Source: a virus
Strand: one strand, 5' to 3'
Virus record (IMG/VR): IMGVR_UViG_3300045972_000081
Span: 1 to 37,142 of that record
DNA: 37,142 nt
Below, in pieces: positions 1 through 6,516 of this stretch (the first letter of the stretch is position 1; each line of letters starts with the position of its first letter). A program made the position numbers and the translations under genes. Below the pieces are notes generated by a model that was not told the DNA's origin, ran no database searches, and saw nothing but the letters and a program-made list of their open reading frames with translations.

Positions 1-125
1 TCGCTTTGACTTGATCATTCAACGGCTTTGTGAAGAAAAGACGATTGTCTTCAAGCTTGTCGCTTGCTCCTTTGAGTTGTCCGAGAAACTCGACTGCCTT
101 GTTCATGTCTGCGTCAGTGCGAATT
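1..125. repeat. Terminal direct repeat (left copy), circular closure
   Basis: Bases 1-125 are identical to 36983-37107. This is the usual signature of a circular or circularly permuted molecule assembled as a linear contig, with a unit length of 36,982 bp. The reading frame of the minus-strand coiled-coil gene continues through the join without interruption, which supports real continuity. I cannot tell from sequence alone whether the virion DNA is circularly permuted or has cohesive ends. Confidence 0.93.
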
Positions 126-211
126 TTGAAAGTGCTGATTGTTTTGACGACGCCTGCGTTGTATTGCTCAACTTTGTGTGCAAGTTCGTCGATGTTTTTT
201 TGCTCTGTCAT
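1..211 (-). CDS. Coiled-coil phage protein, N-terminal part (continues at window end)
   Basis: This is the 5' part of a 211-aa gene that crosses the circular join. It starts at the ATG at 209-211 and runs off the window at base 1. The rest is at 36558-36982 in the same frame. The first 35 residues (MTEQKNIDELAHKVEQYNAG and on) precede the internal Met that otherwise looks like the start near 37088. The complete protein has a long charged helical middle (EEERLAEEKKIREAQEAEA region) and a C-terminal domain with KFRIIDEKSIPKKYLIID. Proteins of this general architecture sit next to ERF or RecT annealing proteins in many phages, and here the exonuclease and ERF genes lie just upstream. The exact function is unknown. 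No strong Shine-Dalgarno is present. Confidence 0.85.
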   Translation of the reverse strand, partial: MTEQKNIDELAHKVEQYNAGVVKTISTFKIRTDADMNKAVEFLGQLKGASDKLEDNRLFFTKPLNDQVKA

Positions 212-238
212 ACTGTTTTTTCATTTTAGCGCACGAAA

Positions 239-439
239 TTATTTTTCTTTTTTTTCTGCAAGTCGGTCGAGAACTTCGAAGCCGAATGCTGAAATTGCGA
301 GAACGATCAACCCTGTGAATACTGATCCGAAGAAAATATTGATCGTCCAGAAAAACCAACACAATGCGACGACTGCAACGATCATGAATATGATTCCGAC
401 CAGTGCAAAAAGCGCAAGAATTCTTTCAATTGTTTTCAT
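239..439 (-). CDS. Small two-helix membrane protein
   Basis: A 66-aa protein with two hydrophobic segments, about residues 5-30 and 32-54, followed by a charged tail ending EKKEK. The start overlaps the stop of the exonuclease gene as ATGA (436-439), so translation is probably coupled. The Shine-Dalgarno AAAGGAGGG lies just upstream of the ATG inside the last codons of the exonuclease, one of only three strong ones in the genome. No family was recognised. Position within the recombination operon suggests early expression at the cytoplasmic membrane. Confidence 0.8.
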   Translation of the reverse strand: MKTIERILALFALVGIIFMIVAVVALCWFFWTINIFFGSVFTGLIVLAISAFGFEVLDRLAEKKEK

Positions 440-1050
440 TTTTTCCCTCCTTTCTTTTGTAGCGCGTCAATCTGTTTTTGCAGATCGATCATCAACGCTT
501 TGCCCTTGTCAATTCCACCTTTCAAAATTGCATTCTTTTGATCGCTGGCCATGATTCGGAAAACTTTCATGCTTTGCTCAAAATTCGGATTGTAAAAAAC
601 AAGATCCCACCACTTGCGCTTTGAAATGAACATGCTCATGTGACATTGCCACAAATATTTTGATTCAATCGCTTTTTCGCCATAGATCAAAATTTTGAGA
701 AAGTTCACATCGTTCGGACACTTGATCTCGATTCCGCCCTCTTTTCCGATCAGTCCGTCGGGACTGCAACCAGTGAATTCATCATGCTCAATGAATCCGA
801 CGAGCGTCACTGAATCGTTTTCAAGTTCATATCTCATGCGTGCGCTGTCTTCAAGCTCGCAACCTCTTTCAGTGTCAGCATTTGAAAATGAAACTTTGTT
901 GTCGGATAGCTTTTCGGCCATTATTCCGAAAATATAAGTTTCAAGCCCTTTGCCATTTGCTGATATTGCTTGCGCGTTGCTCGCTGTCATTTTCCCTTTT
1001 CTTATTTCAAACCATTCGTCACTTCGCTGATCTATTTTGTGAATTTTCAT
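436..1050 (-). CDS. YqaJ/lambda-Exo-type recombination exonuclease
   Basis: A 204-aa protein opening with RSDEWFEIRKGKMTASNAQA, the hallmark N-terminal motif of YqaJ-family viral recombinases, which are PD-(D/E)XK 5'-3' exonucleases. Further catalytic-core features are SPDGLIGKEGGIEIKCP (the D ... E-I-K signature, residues about 96-112) and the following KYLWQCHMSMFI with the family's conserved Q. The family degrades one strand of duplex ends and hands the overhang to an annealing protein. The ERF gene lies immediately upstream and overlaps it by 32 bp, which makes this a classical two-component phage recombination system. Length is normal for the family. Confidence 0.93.
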   Translation of the reverse strand: MKIHKIDQRSDEWFEIRKGKMTASNAQAISANGKGLETYIFGIMAEKLSDNKVSFSNADTERGCELEDSARMRYELENDSVTLVGFIEHDEFTGCSPDGLIGKEGGIEIKCPNDVNFLKILIYGEKAIESKYLWQCHMSMFISKRKWWDLVFYNPNFEQSMKVFRIMASDQKNAILKGGIDKGKALMIDLQKQIDALQKKGGKK

Positions 1051-1840
1051 TTGTGATGTTCGATTTTATTTGATTAGCTTTGATCAAGATTTCTTTGTTT
1101 GCCTGCAACTCTTTCGAAAGTGAAAGAAATGTCGCAGTGAGCTTTTTCAGCGTCATGCACTTTTCAAGTGCTTCGATCGCGATTTCAATCTGATCACTCG
1201 GCGCGTCTTTCAGATCTCGACCGCTTGAATCTTCGCCCGTCATGATTCCGAAAGCATTGAGAAACGCATATCGCTTTGCAAACGTAGACGCCGCCGCAAC
1301 GACTTGCGTGTCACTCATCATTTTCGTTTTCGTTCCGAGTGGCACTTGCATTTCTGAAATCTCGCTGTGTCCTGCGATGTGTTTGACAATGCAAGTTGCT
1401 TTCACACCTTTGTCATTCACTTCAATTTTTGTGATGTAGCTGAAACCATTCTTGCCGATGATGTCTTTGACTGTGCTGATGATCAGATCGATCGGCGCAT
1501 ACGAATATGCTTGATTTTTTTCATTATCTGACACGCCTTTCGTTTTTTTGATCACTGGGCATTCAGTTTGAAACTTCGCCATTGCTTCGTCGAATTGCTC
1601 TTTTGCAAATTCGGCTTTCAGTTCTCGTCGCATGGCAAGAAAGCGTTCCATTGTTTCGGCTGGCACGTTCTCTTTGATCGCTTGCGAGATCATCATGTTG
1701 ACGTCATTTTGTTGCTGACGTACGAATGACATTGCTTCTTCTTGCTTCACGATCGCGACGCTTTTTGCTTCGACTTTCTCGACTACTTTGACAATTTTTT
1801 TCGACGGCTTTTGTCCTGCCGTTTTGCTCACGTTTTTCAT
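1019..1840 (-). CDS. erf: ERF-family single-strand annealing protein
   Basis: A 273-aa protein with a Lys-rich N-terminal tail (about residues 1-40) and an ERF core. Typical stretches are ECPVIKKTKGVSDNEKNQAY, YAPIDLIISTVKDIIGKNGF and VVAAASTFAKRYAFLNAFGI, the last being the most conserved ERF motif. The family anneals complementary single strands during phage recombination and genome circularisation. It is the first gene after a near-consensus promoter at 1870-1897 and is co-transcribed with the exonuclease, whose start it overlaps. The Lys-rich N-terminus is longer than the core requires. Confidence 0.93.
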   Translation of the reverse strand: MKNVSKTAGQKPSKKIVKVVEKVEAKSVAIVKQEEAMSFVRQQQNDVNMMISQAIKENVPAETMERFLAMRRELKAEFAKEQFDEAMAKFQTECPVIKKTKGVSDNEKNQAYSYAPIDLIISTVKDIIGKNGFSYITKIEVNDKGVKATCIVKHIAGHSEISEMQVPLGTKTKMMSDTQVVAAASTFAKRYAFLNAFGIMTGEDSSGRDLKDAPSDQIEIAIEALEKCMTLKKLTATFLSLSKELQANKEILIKANQIKSNITNENSQNRSAK

Positions 1841-1869
1841 TTTTTTGTCGATTATTGCTTACGTTGTGA

Positions 1870-1897
1870 ATTATACTCCCTTTTTGACTTTTGTCAA
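1870..1897 (-). promoter_or_regulatory. Sigma70-type early promoter with dyad over the -35 box
   Basis: On the minus strand, TTGACA (1892-1897) and TATAAT (1870-1875) are both perfect consensus hexamers, separated by 16 bp. The -35 box is part of the perfect palindrome TTGAC-AAAA-GTCAA. The predicted transcription start is about 1863, giving a leader of roughly 20 nt before the ERF ATG at 1840. The promoter sits right after the stop of the nuclease gene at 1909. A nearly identical arrangement occurs at 3728-3756, suggesting a shared regulator. Confidence 0.88.
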
Positions 1898-1908
1898 GTT
1901 TTATAATT

Positions 1909-2532
1909 TTAGTCTAAACTTGCGAGATACTCAATGAGCCATTCGCCTTTGACTGAATATCTTGCGCCCGAGCCTTTGCCCCTGTATACGAATTTGAATG
2001 CTTTTGCTTCGACCAAGCATTTCACACCGTACGGCGTTTTTTTCAAAAGTTCAGCGATCTCGCCAAGAGAATACCAATTGTCGGCCGTCAAAACTGGTTT
2101 CAATATGCCTCTTTTTTGAAACTCAAAATTGTGACTAAACTTTCCGCTGAAAGCTTCTTTTGCGTTCTCACTAAATCCGAGTGCTTCAATTTTTTCAGCA
2201 GACAAATCGAATTGCGTTTTCCCTTCAAAAAAAACAGATTGATCATTTGTATTCACAAAGAATATTTTGTAATCGATCGGCATTTTCAAAACAATTGCAA
2301 GCACATCGTGATTTTTTGGCTTTATTCCGTTTATATTCCAACCGAAACGAGATTTGTTCAATTTCTTGAAAGAAGAATATTTCACTTCAACTCGATATTT
2401 GTCATTGACCAAAAGATCAAAAGACAAATAATTCGAATAATCTCTGACAGTATATCCCATTGACCACAATTTCTTTTGCACCATTTTTTCGGCGGCTGTG
2501 CCGAATGCTTTATTGTATTTTGAATCTTTCAT
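1909..2532 (-). CDS. PD-(D/E)XK-like nuclease with C-terminal HTH-like domain
   Basis: A 207-aa protein. The N-terminal half has the layout of a PD-(D/E)XK fold: E15 in GTAAEKMVQKKLWSMGYTV, D39 in LSFDLLV, then E49-V-K51 in YRVEVKYSSF. This resembles archaeal Hjc-type resolvases and restriction-type endonucleases. The C-terminal 50 residues (WYSLGEIAELLKKTPYGVK, then YSVKGEWLIEYL) read like an excisionase- or MerR-type winged helix. The gene is the last of the unit that starts at the 3728-3756 promoter. The function of the combination is unknown; a site-specific nuclease or a DNA-end-binding regulator are both possible. The nuclease call is from motif layout only. Confidence 0.6.
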   Translation of the reverse strand: MKDSKYNKAFGTAAEKMVQKKLWSMGYTVRDYSNYLSFDLLVNDKYRVEVKYSSFKKLNKSRFGWNINGIKPKNHDVLAIVLKMPIDYKIFFVNTNDQSVFFEGKTQFDLSAEKIEALGFSENAKEAFSGKFSHNFEFQKRGILKPVLTADNWYSLGEIAELLKKTPYGVKCLVEAKAFKFVYRGKGSGARYSVKGEWLIEYLASLD

Positions 2533-2689
2533 GAGCGTTTTTCTTTATTTCTTCAATTATCATTTGCGCTTCGACCTTTCCGAGTTTTCTCGTAATCTCG
2601 GCGCGCCGTTGTTCATTCGCTTTCTGCCAGTCTGGAAAAGTTGCCATTTCCATAATTGCGAAAGCGTTGTGCAGTTCTATTGAAATCAT
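2510..2689 (-). CDS. Small helical protein of unknown function
   Basis: A 59-aa protein starting MISIELHNAFAIMEMATFPD and continuing as a charged amphipathic helix (EQRRAEITRKLGKVEAQMII). The start at 2689 lies inside the upstream zinc protein gene in another frame, and its 3' end overlaps the nuclease gene by 23 bp. The frame stays open upstream, but that part reads as the shadow of the zinc gene, so the internal Met is preferred. The sequence AGAGG about 10 nt upstream could serve as a weak ribosome site. Expression by frameshifting from the zinc gene cannot be excluded. Confidence 0.6.
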   Translation of the reverse strand: MISIELHNAFAIMEMATFPDWQKANEQRRAEITRKLGKVEAQMIIEEIKKNAHERFKIQ

Positions 2690-2831
2690 TTGATTTTTTC
2701 CGACCTCTGTTAGCAATGGCGCATTCGGCGTGTTGCACTCGAAATTTTCCGTTGTGTCTTTCGAAATGACCCTCGCCAGATTTGACTTCCGTCTTGCATT
2801 GATAGCAGATTCCCGCAAATTTGTTTCTCAT
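2613..2831 (-). CDS. Small zinc-finger-like protein
   Basis: A 72-aa protein beginning MRNKFAGICYQCKTEVKSGE. The pair C9-YQ-C12 and the later QHAEC form a likely four-ligand zinc site around a strand pair (GHFERHNGKFRVQ), a layout seen in small phage and bacterial zinc-ribbon proteins. The last about 20 residues overlap the following helical ORF in a different frame and look less protein-like. The start was chosen because it begins just after the stop of the lysozyme-like gene at 2836. Function is unknown. Confidence 0.65.
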   Translation of the reverse strand: MRNKFAGICYQCKTEVKSGEGHFERHNGKFRVQHAECAIANRGRKKSNDFNRTAQRFRNYGNGNFSRLAESE

Positions 2832-2835
2832 TTGA

Positions 2836-3423
2836 TTATAATGATTGAATATTACTTTTGACCCTGTCGAGATAGCGCAACGTTGCTTGAAATGAATCTT
2901 GCCACTTGCCGAAATCATAGTCAGCATTTCCGTTGTGCTTTCTGATCGCATAATCCCACCCACCGATCGAAGCATAGTGCTTCAATCTCTTTGCTGTCCA
3001 GCGCGCCGAGAATGTCAGATCATGAGCTTGCTCTTTTGTCACGTTTGGATTTGCCGGGTGGTTGATCTGAAACCAGCCCCAAGAATCGCCATTGTCGCCG
3101 ACTTCGCCGTACTGACAACCCCTCGATTCTTCCATGCAAATTCCATATAACACTTTCCAGTCAATTTTTTCCTCCGAAGCAACTGTCTGAATGATCCGCA
3201 TTGGCTCATTTTTGACCTGTACGGCGTTTTCGACCTTGATCGGCTCGATTGACTGACTTGCCTGCGCTTCGTTCGTGAAAGTCACGATTCTCGTCGCTGT
3301 GAGCAATTCATGACCCTTGATTCCGATGAAACTGATGATCGCGCCGATTGCCACCCCTAGCAATACGATCGCAGTCATTCTCAACTTTGTCACATATCTG
3401 CCTCGTCTTTTTGTCTTTTTCAT
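2836..3423 (-). CDS. Membrane-anchored lysozyme-like / lytic transglycosylase protein
   Basis: A 195-aa protein. A basic N-terminus (MKKTKRRGRY) leads into a single hydrophobic helix (about residues 15-35), giving an N-in anchor. After a linker comes a lysozyme-like domain: IDWKVLYGICMEESRGC carries the candidate catalytic Glu (E98 or E99), followed by GDSWGWFQIN, which matches the G-x-x-Q motif of SLT-type transglycosylases. It would cleave peptidoglycan outside the membrane. It belongs to a different transcription unit from the GH25 lysozyme. An upstream start at 3450 is possible but those residues are poor. It may help entry, lysis or exclusion. Confidence 0.75.
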   Translation of the reverse strand: MKKTKRRGRYVTKLRMTAIVLLGVAIGAIISFIGIKGHELLTATRIVTFTNEAQASQSIEPIKVENAVQVKNEPMRIIQTVASEEKIDWKVLYGICMEESRGCQYGEVGDNGDSWGWFQINHPANPNVTKEQAHDLTFSARWTAKRLKHYASIGGWDYAIRKHNGNADYDFGKWQDSFQATLRYLDRVKSNIQSL

Positions 3424-3462
3424 GTTTTGTTTAGATCGCCCACCCTGCAATCGATTTTTTTA

Positions 3463-3603
3463 TTATTTGATCAAGCCCATTTCGCGAATTATGATTTCAT
3501 GTCTTTTGCACAATATCTTGAATTGGACTGATTTTGTTTTACCCTTGCAAATCAATTGATCGATGTCATAGTTGAGTTTTCTCAACACTTCTGCTCTTGT
3601 CAT
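3463..3603 (-). CDS. 46-aa protein of unknown function
   Basis: A short ORF beginning MTRAEVLRKLNYDIDQLICK and ending REMGLIK. It uses codons like its neighbours and fills the space between the lysozyme-like gene and the promoter at 3728-3756, of whose transcript it would be the first gene. It has two Cys and is basic. No strong Shine-Dalgarno is present; the leader is A/T-rich as for most genes here. Support is from codon use and position only. Confidence 0.55.
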   Translation of the reverse strand: MTRAEVLRKLNYDIDQLICKGKTKSVQFKILCKRHEIIIREMGLIK

Positions 3604-3663
3604 AATTTTGATGATCAGTCACCCGAATGATCGTTTTGTTTTTATATTGATTATATTGGAAGC

Positions 3664-3711
3664 GAGAAAGCAATCTGCAAGCGTTTGTGTATTGGCTTCG
3701 TTTGCTTTCTC
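3664..3711 (-). promoter_or_regulatory. Inverted repeat in 5' untranslated region
   Basis: A perfect 10-bp inverted repeat (GAGAAAGCAA at 3664-3673, TTGCTTTCTC at 3702-3711) with a 28-nt loop lies in the leader RNA made from the 3728-3756 promoter, upstream of the 46-aa gene. It has no U-run, so it is not a terminator. It may be an RNA structure or a protein-binding site. Confidence 0.5.
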
Positions 3712-3727
3712 ACAACTCCATGACATA

Positions 3728-3756
3728 AGTATACGCCCATTTTGACTATTTGTCAA
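3728..3756 (-). promoter_or_regulatory. Sigma70-type promoter with dyad over the -35 box
   Basis: On the minus strand TTGACA (3751-3756) and TATACT (3728-3733) are separated by 17 bp. The -35 box is part of TTGAC-AAATA-GTCAA, the same palindrome as at the ERF promoter with one extra central base. The spacer also matches (TCAAAATGGGCG here, TCAAAAAGGGAG there). It lies after the terminator of the late operon and would drive the 46-aa gene, the lysozyme-like gene and the genes down to 1909. Confidence 0.85.
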
Positions 3757-3804
3757 TAGTAGTATAAAAGTCTAATTTGAAAAGGCTCGTTTTGTCGCTA
3801 TAAT

Positions 3805-3832
3805 AAAGCAAAAGAGAACAAAAATTGTCCTC
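3805..3832 (-). terminator. Rho-independent terminator of the late operon
   Basis: On the minus strand GAGGACAA-TTT-TTGTTCTC forms an 8-bp stem with one G-U pair and a three-base loop, followed by TTTTGCTTTATT. It is 33 bases after the stop of the GH25 lysozyme gene and just before the promoter at 3728-3756, which fits the end of the late transcript. Confidence 0.75.
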
Positions 3833-3864
3833 GATTACCGCACACTTTTATTGAATTGTCTGAC

Positions 3865-4764
3865 CTATAAATTGAGCCATTTCTTGAATTTCGTTGATAC
3901 GAATTCCCAGAATGGAATTTCTTCGATTGTTTTTGTTATGGCGTCGCGAAGCTGTTCGAGTTCGGTTTTTGCGACTGAATGCTTGTCTGTGATCACTTGA
4001 ATTTGCGTTGCTTGATTCTCGATCTTCACTTGCTGTGTCTGCACAACGCTTTCAAGCACTGCAACTTTCTGCTCTGGCTCCAATGCAACGATTTCGGGGA
4101 TCGGCGGCGCAATCGGCGTTTGTTCGGTTTTCACCGGAACAACTTCGATCGGCTTCACAACAACTTTCGGCTTCGGCGCACCATGTTTTTTCAATGTCTT
4201 CATATCGATGTCGGTCGTATTCAAATCAACGTTTCCGACGATTCCTTTGCATGCGCCTCGTGATGTGTATTGCCATATCACATAATACGGAAAATTCCCG
4301 ATGTTCGGCGTGCCATGCTTCGAGCCGTCATTCGGCAAGAAATATTGCGCGATCCATAGTCCATAATTTTTGAAAACACTTGACCAATTGAAAGACTTCG
4401 CTGTCGAGCTGTTCATGTAGATCAGCGCACTGATTCCTGTTTTGTCAGCAATGCGATCAAGAAACGCTTTGCACCAAACGACAGGATTTGCGATCTGAAT
4501 TTCAAAATCAAGCGCGAGCAATTCGCCCTCTTGCAGATCTCCGACAGTCTTCAAAAAGAAATCAGCTTCTTTCTTCGCGTCTGTGCCTGCGGCGAAATGA
4601 TAGTACCCAACGAGAACGCCTTTTTTGCGTGCGCCTGCGCGATTCTTTTCAAACGTTGCGTCAACATACGATTGACCCTCTGTGACTTTCAGTAAAGCGA
4701 AATCAAGATCGAATTTTGACCAGTCAATATTTCCTTGCCAATGTGACACGTCTGCTCCTTTCAT
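3865..4764 (-). CDS. GH25 lysozyme (endolysin)
   Basis: A 299-aa enzyme. MKGADVSHWQGNIDWSKF is the GH25 N-terminus with catalytic-site D5; ELLALDFEIQ supplies the D86-x-E88 pair; WIAQYF and YYVIWQYTSRG are further family signatures. The catalytic barrel covers about residues 1-195. A Pro/Lys/Val-rich linker (residues about 197-225) leads to a C-terminal coiled coil ending in WEFVSTKFKKWLNL, which may bind the wall or oligomerise. The enzyme cleaves the beta-1,4 MurNAc-GlcNAc bond of peptidoglycan. No signal peptide is visible, so release depends on a holin, whose gene is about 15 kb away. It is the last gene of the late operon. Confidence 0.93.
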   Translation of the reverse strand: MKGADVSHWQGNIDWSKFDLDFALLKVTEGQSYVDATFEKNRAGARKKGVLVGYYHFAAGTDAKKEADFFLKTVGDLQEGELLALDFEIQIANPVVWCKAFLDRIADKTGISALIYMNSSTAKSFNWSSVFKNYGLWIAQYFLPNDGSKHGTPNIGNFPYYVIWQYTSRGACKGIVGNVDLNTTDIDMKTLKKHGAPKPKVVVKPIEVVPVKTEQTPIAPPIPEIVALEPEQKVAVLESVVQTQQVKIENQATQIQVITDKHSVAKTELEQLRDAITKTIEEIPFWEFVSTKFKKWLNL

Positions 4765-4793
4765 AAGTTTGTTTTTTTATTTGATTATATTGT

Positions 4794-4857
4794 ACCGATC
4801 GAGTGTTCGGGCACCAACAGGGGGAATCGGGGCCCGAAGACTTGATCGGTATTTTTT
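4794..4857 (+). terminator. Long hairpin with T-run on the plus strand
   Basis: Arms at 4794-4812 and 4832-4850 pair over 19 positions with one mismatch and one G-U when read on the plus strand, closed by a 19-nt loop and followed by ATTTTTTATTT. This is a terminator shape for plus-strand transcription, although all genes are on the minus strand. On the minus strand the stem has two mismatches and no U-run. It occupies the gap between the 103-aa gene and the lysozyme gene. Confidence 0.6.
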
Positions 4858-4859
4858 AT

Positions 4860-5171
4860 TTATGCGATGACTTCGCCCGGAACTGCTTCGACTGGCGGAT
4901 TGTCGATCAAATCTTGTGCAATTTTTGCTTGCGCGATTGTGAGCGTTTGCGCTTTCACGTCTTCAAGTTTGATTTTCAATTGTGCCTTGCGCGCAGTCAG
5001 ATCAATGATTCTTTGTTTTGCAAGATCGATGTCGGACTGAACTCGATCGATCTCGCCTTTCAACGTAAAAACTGAAAACGTCAGATCTTGCACCGATGTC
5101 ACTTGAAATGTGACTGGCTCATTTTCGAATTTGTTGATGATGTCTTTTTCTTCGCTTGTGAATGTGATCAT
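4860..5171 (-). CDS. Coiled-coil protein downstream of the tail fibres
   Basis: A 103-aa protein that is almost entirely helical and charged after residue 30 (EIDRVQSDIDLAKQRIIDLT). It has no recognisable domain. It follows the two collar-type fibre genes and precedes the lysozyme, so a fibre chaperone or a small tail-tip component are possible roles. The start follows the upstream stop after TAACAACAAAAAC, an A-rich leader without Shine-Dalgarno. Confidence 0.75.
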   Translation of the reverse strand: MITFTSEEKDIINKFENEPVTFQVTSVQDLTFSVFTLKGEIDRVQSDIDLAKQRIIDLTARKAQLKIKLEDVKAQTLTIAQAKIAQDLIDNPPVEAVPGEVIA

Positions 5172-5181
5172 GTTTTTGTTG

Positions 5182-5874
5182 TTAGTATTTTATGATATAA
5201 GACGCAACGAATGAAGGCTGTGTGACATTGAATGCGGTTGAAGATCCAACTGATCCAGAATTGAAAGCACCGATGTCAGTATAATGAGCATGATCGCTTG
5301 AAATATATCCGATACTTGCATATCCAGTTCCAACATTGACAGCATATCCGCGATCAGCTTGCGTCTGCGCCCAATATGTCGAGCCACTCGCTTTGATGTT
5401 TGATCCGCCGCTATAATTTCCGCGCATACTCGGATCTTCGGCATGAGCGTGTCCGCCGTCATAATGGACATGATTTGCAGTGACACCGCCCGAAGCTGTA
5501 CTCGGCGGATCGACTGAATGATAATGCGACGGCATTTCTCCTTGTGATTGCAAGTGAGTTTCTTCTCCAAAAATTGCGCCGATGATTCTGTTTGTCAGTC
5601 CTGCGCCTTGACCCGCTCCGACAAGTGTTCGACCGCGAGAATCTGGAAGTGTGAAAAGCGTTGAAGTTGCGGCGCCGTATGTTGTGCCAAGCAATGCCCA
5701 CAAATCGGGATATGTTGCTTTCGCGACTTGCGATCCGTCACACAAAAGCCAACCAGTCGGCGCGACAGTTCCAGCAAATCCTACGATCAATCCAGACGGC
5801 GACAAAATAGCGAAATTTGCATTCACTTGATCGGGATCGGCTGTCGTTCCTAGCGTGAAAATATATGGAAGCAT
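5182..5874 (-). CDS. Tail fibre with phage collar domain (paralogue 2)
   Basis: A 230-aa protein. GLIVGFAGTVAPTGWLLCDG followed by TYPDLWALLGTTYG and FTLPDSRGRTLVGAGQG is the phage tail collar domain (about residues 28-95). The C-terminal half is rich in Gly, Ser and His with HxH motifs (NHVHYDGGHAHAED, SDHAHY) and ends VASYIIKY. In T4 gp12 and related tips, HxH motifs bind metal in a trimer; the same is likely here by analogy. The C-terminus is similar to that of the upstream neighbour (WAQTQADRGYAV here, WVQTESDRGYAI there), so the two are tandem paralogues. Likely receptor-binding tip. Confidence 0.82.
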   Translation of the reverse strand: MLPYIFTLGTTADPDQVNANFAILSPSGLIVGFAGTVAPTGWLLCDGSQVAKATYPDLWALLGTTYGAATSTLFTLPDSRGRTLVGAGQGAGLTNRIIGAIFGEETHLQSQGEMPSHYHSVDPPSTASGGVTANHVHYDGGHAHAEDPSMRGNYSGGSNIKASGSTYWAQTQADRGYAVNVGTGYASIGYISSDHAHYTDIGAFNSGSVGSSTAFNVTQPSFVASYIIKY

Positions 5875-5883
5875 TTTTTTGTT

Positions 5884-6516
5884 TTATGATTTCATTATAA
5901 AAACAAGGGCGTGAAATGGTGGCAAGTTGTTATGCGCTCCGCCCGATCCTGCACCCGAAACTGCATGAGCATGATCGCTGTTTGCATATCCTGTTTGAAT
6001 TGCATATCCTCGATCGCTTTCCGTCTGCACCCATACTTGACCGCCGAAAGAAAGTCTTCGATCTGCTCCGCCTCCTTGATTTGCTCGTACCTCTGGATTT
6101 TCATTGTGATTGTGATTTGCTGTTTGTCCGCCAGTTGACCCGCCATGATCATGCCATGGCATTTCGGCCGCTGACAATGTGTGCGTAGATTCGCCGCCGA
6201 TCGTATGAAGCGGATATGTGCCAGCGTCGGAATCGACACCGAGAATGAATCTGCTTCGAAGATCTGGCGTTGCATTCGCACCATTACAGAAAACATATCC
6301 AGTCGGTATATTTGCAATCGTGTCATTCCACATAATGATTCCTTTTGTTGGCACAAGTCCCCAACCCGAAGCAATGTCTTGATATGAAATTTTCGTTCCG
6401 TCGGTATCTCGATGATGTGCCGCTTTTATTGCGGCGACAAGATCGTCGAAATTCTGATTGATTTCCGACGGGTTTGCGACTGTGTTGTTCGTGAACGTGA
6501 AAGATTTTGCAATCAT
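5884..6516 (-). CDS. Tail fibre with collar-like domain (paralogue 1)
   Basis: A 210-aa protein with the same plan as its downstream neighbour. GIIMWNDTIANIPTGYVFCN and TPDLRSRFILGVDSDAGTYP form a shortened collar-like domain, then a His/Gly-rich C-terminal region follows (NHNHNENPE, SDHAHAVSG, ending LVFIMKS). The N-terminus (FTFTNNTVANPSEINQNFDD) is a helical attachment segment common in short fibres. The start overlaps the stop of the zinc-ribbon gene as ATGA at 6513-6516. Likely virion tip protein; having two could broaden receptor range or form a hetero-oligomer. Confidence 0.8.
   Translation of the reverse strand: MIAKSFTFTNNTVANPSEINQNFDDLVAAIKAAHHRDTDGTKISYQDIASGWGLVPTKGIIMWNDTIANIPTGYVFCNGANATPDLRSRFILGVDSDAGTYPLHTIGGESTHTLSAAEMPWHDHGGSTGGQTANHNHNENPEVRANQGGGADRRLSFGGQVWVQTESDRGYAIQTGYANSDHAHAVSGAGSGGAHNNLPPFHALVFIMKS

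Noticed and set aside
3619-3726. 35-codon minus-strand ORF starting at the ATG beside the -10 box at 3728
   Set aside because: The ATG lies upstream of the predicted transcription start, and most of the ORF is formed by the inverted repeat, so it is unlikely to be a leader peptide.
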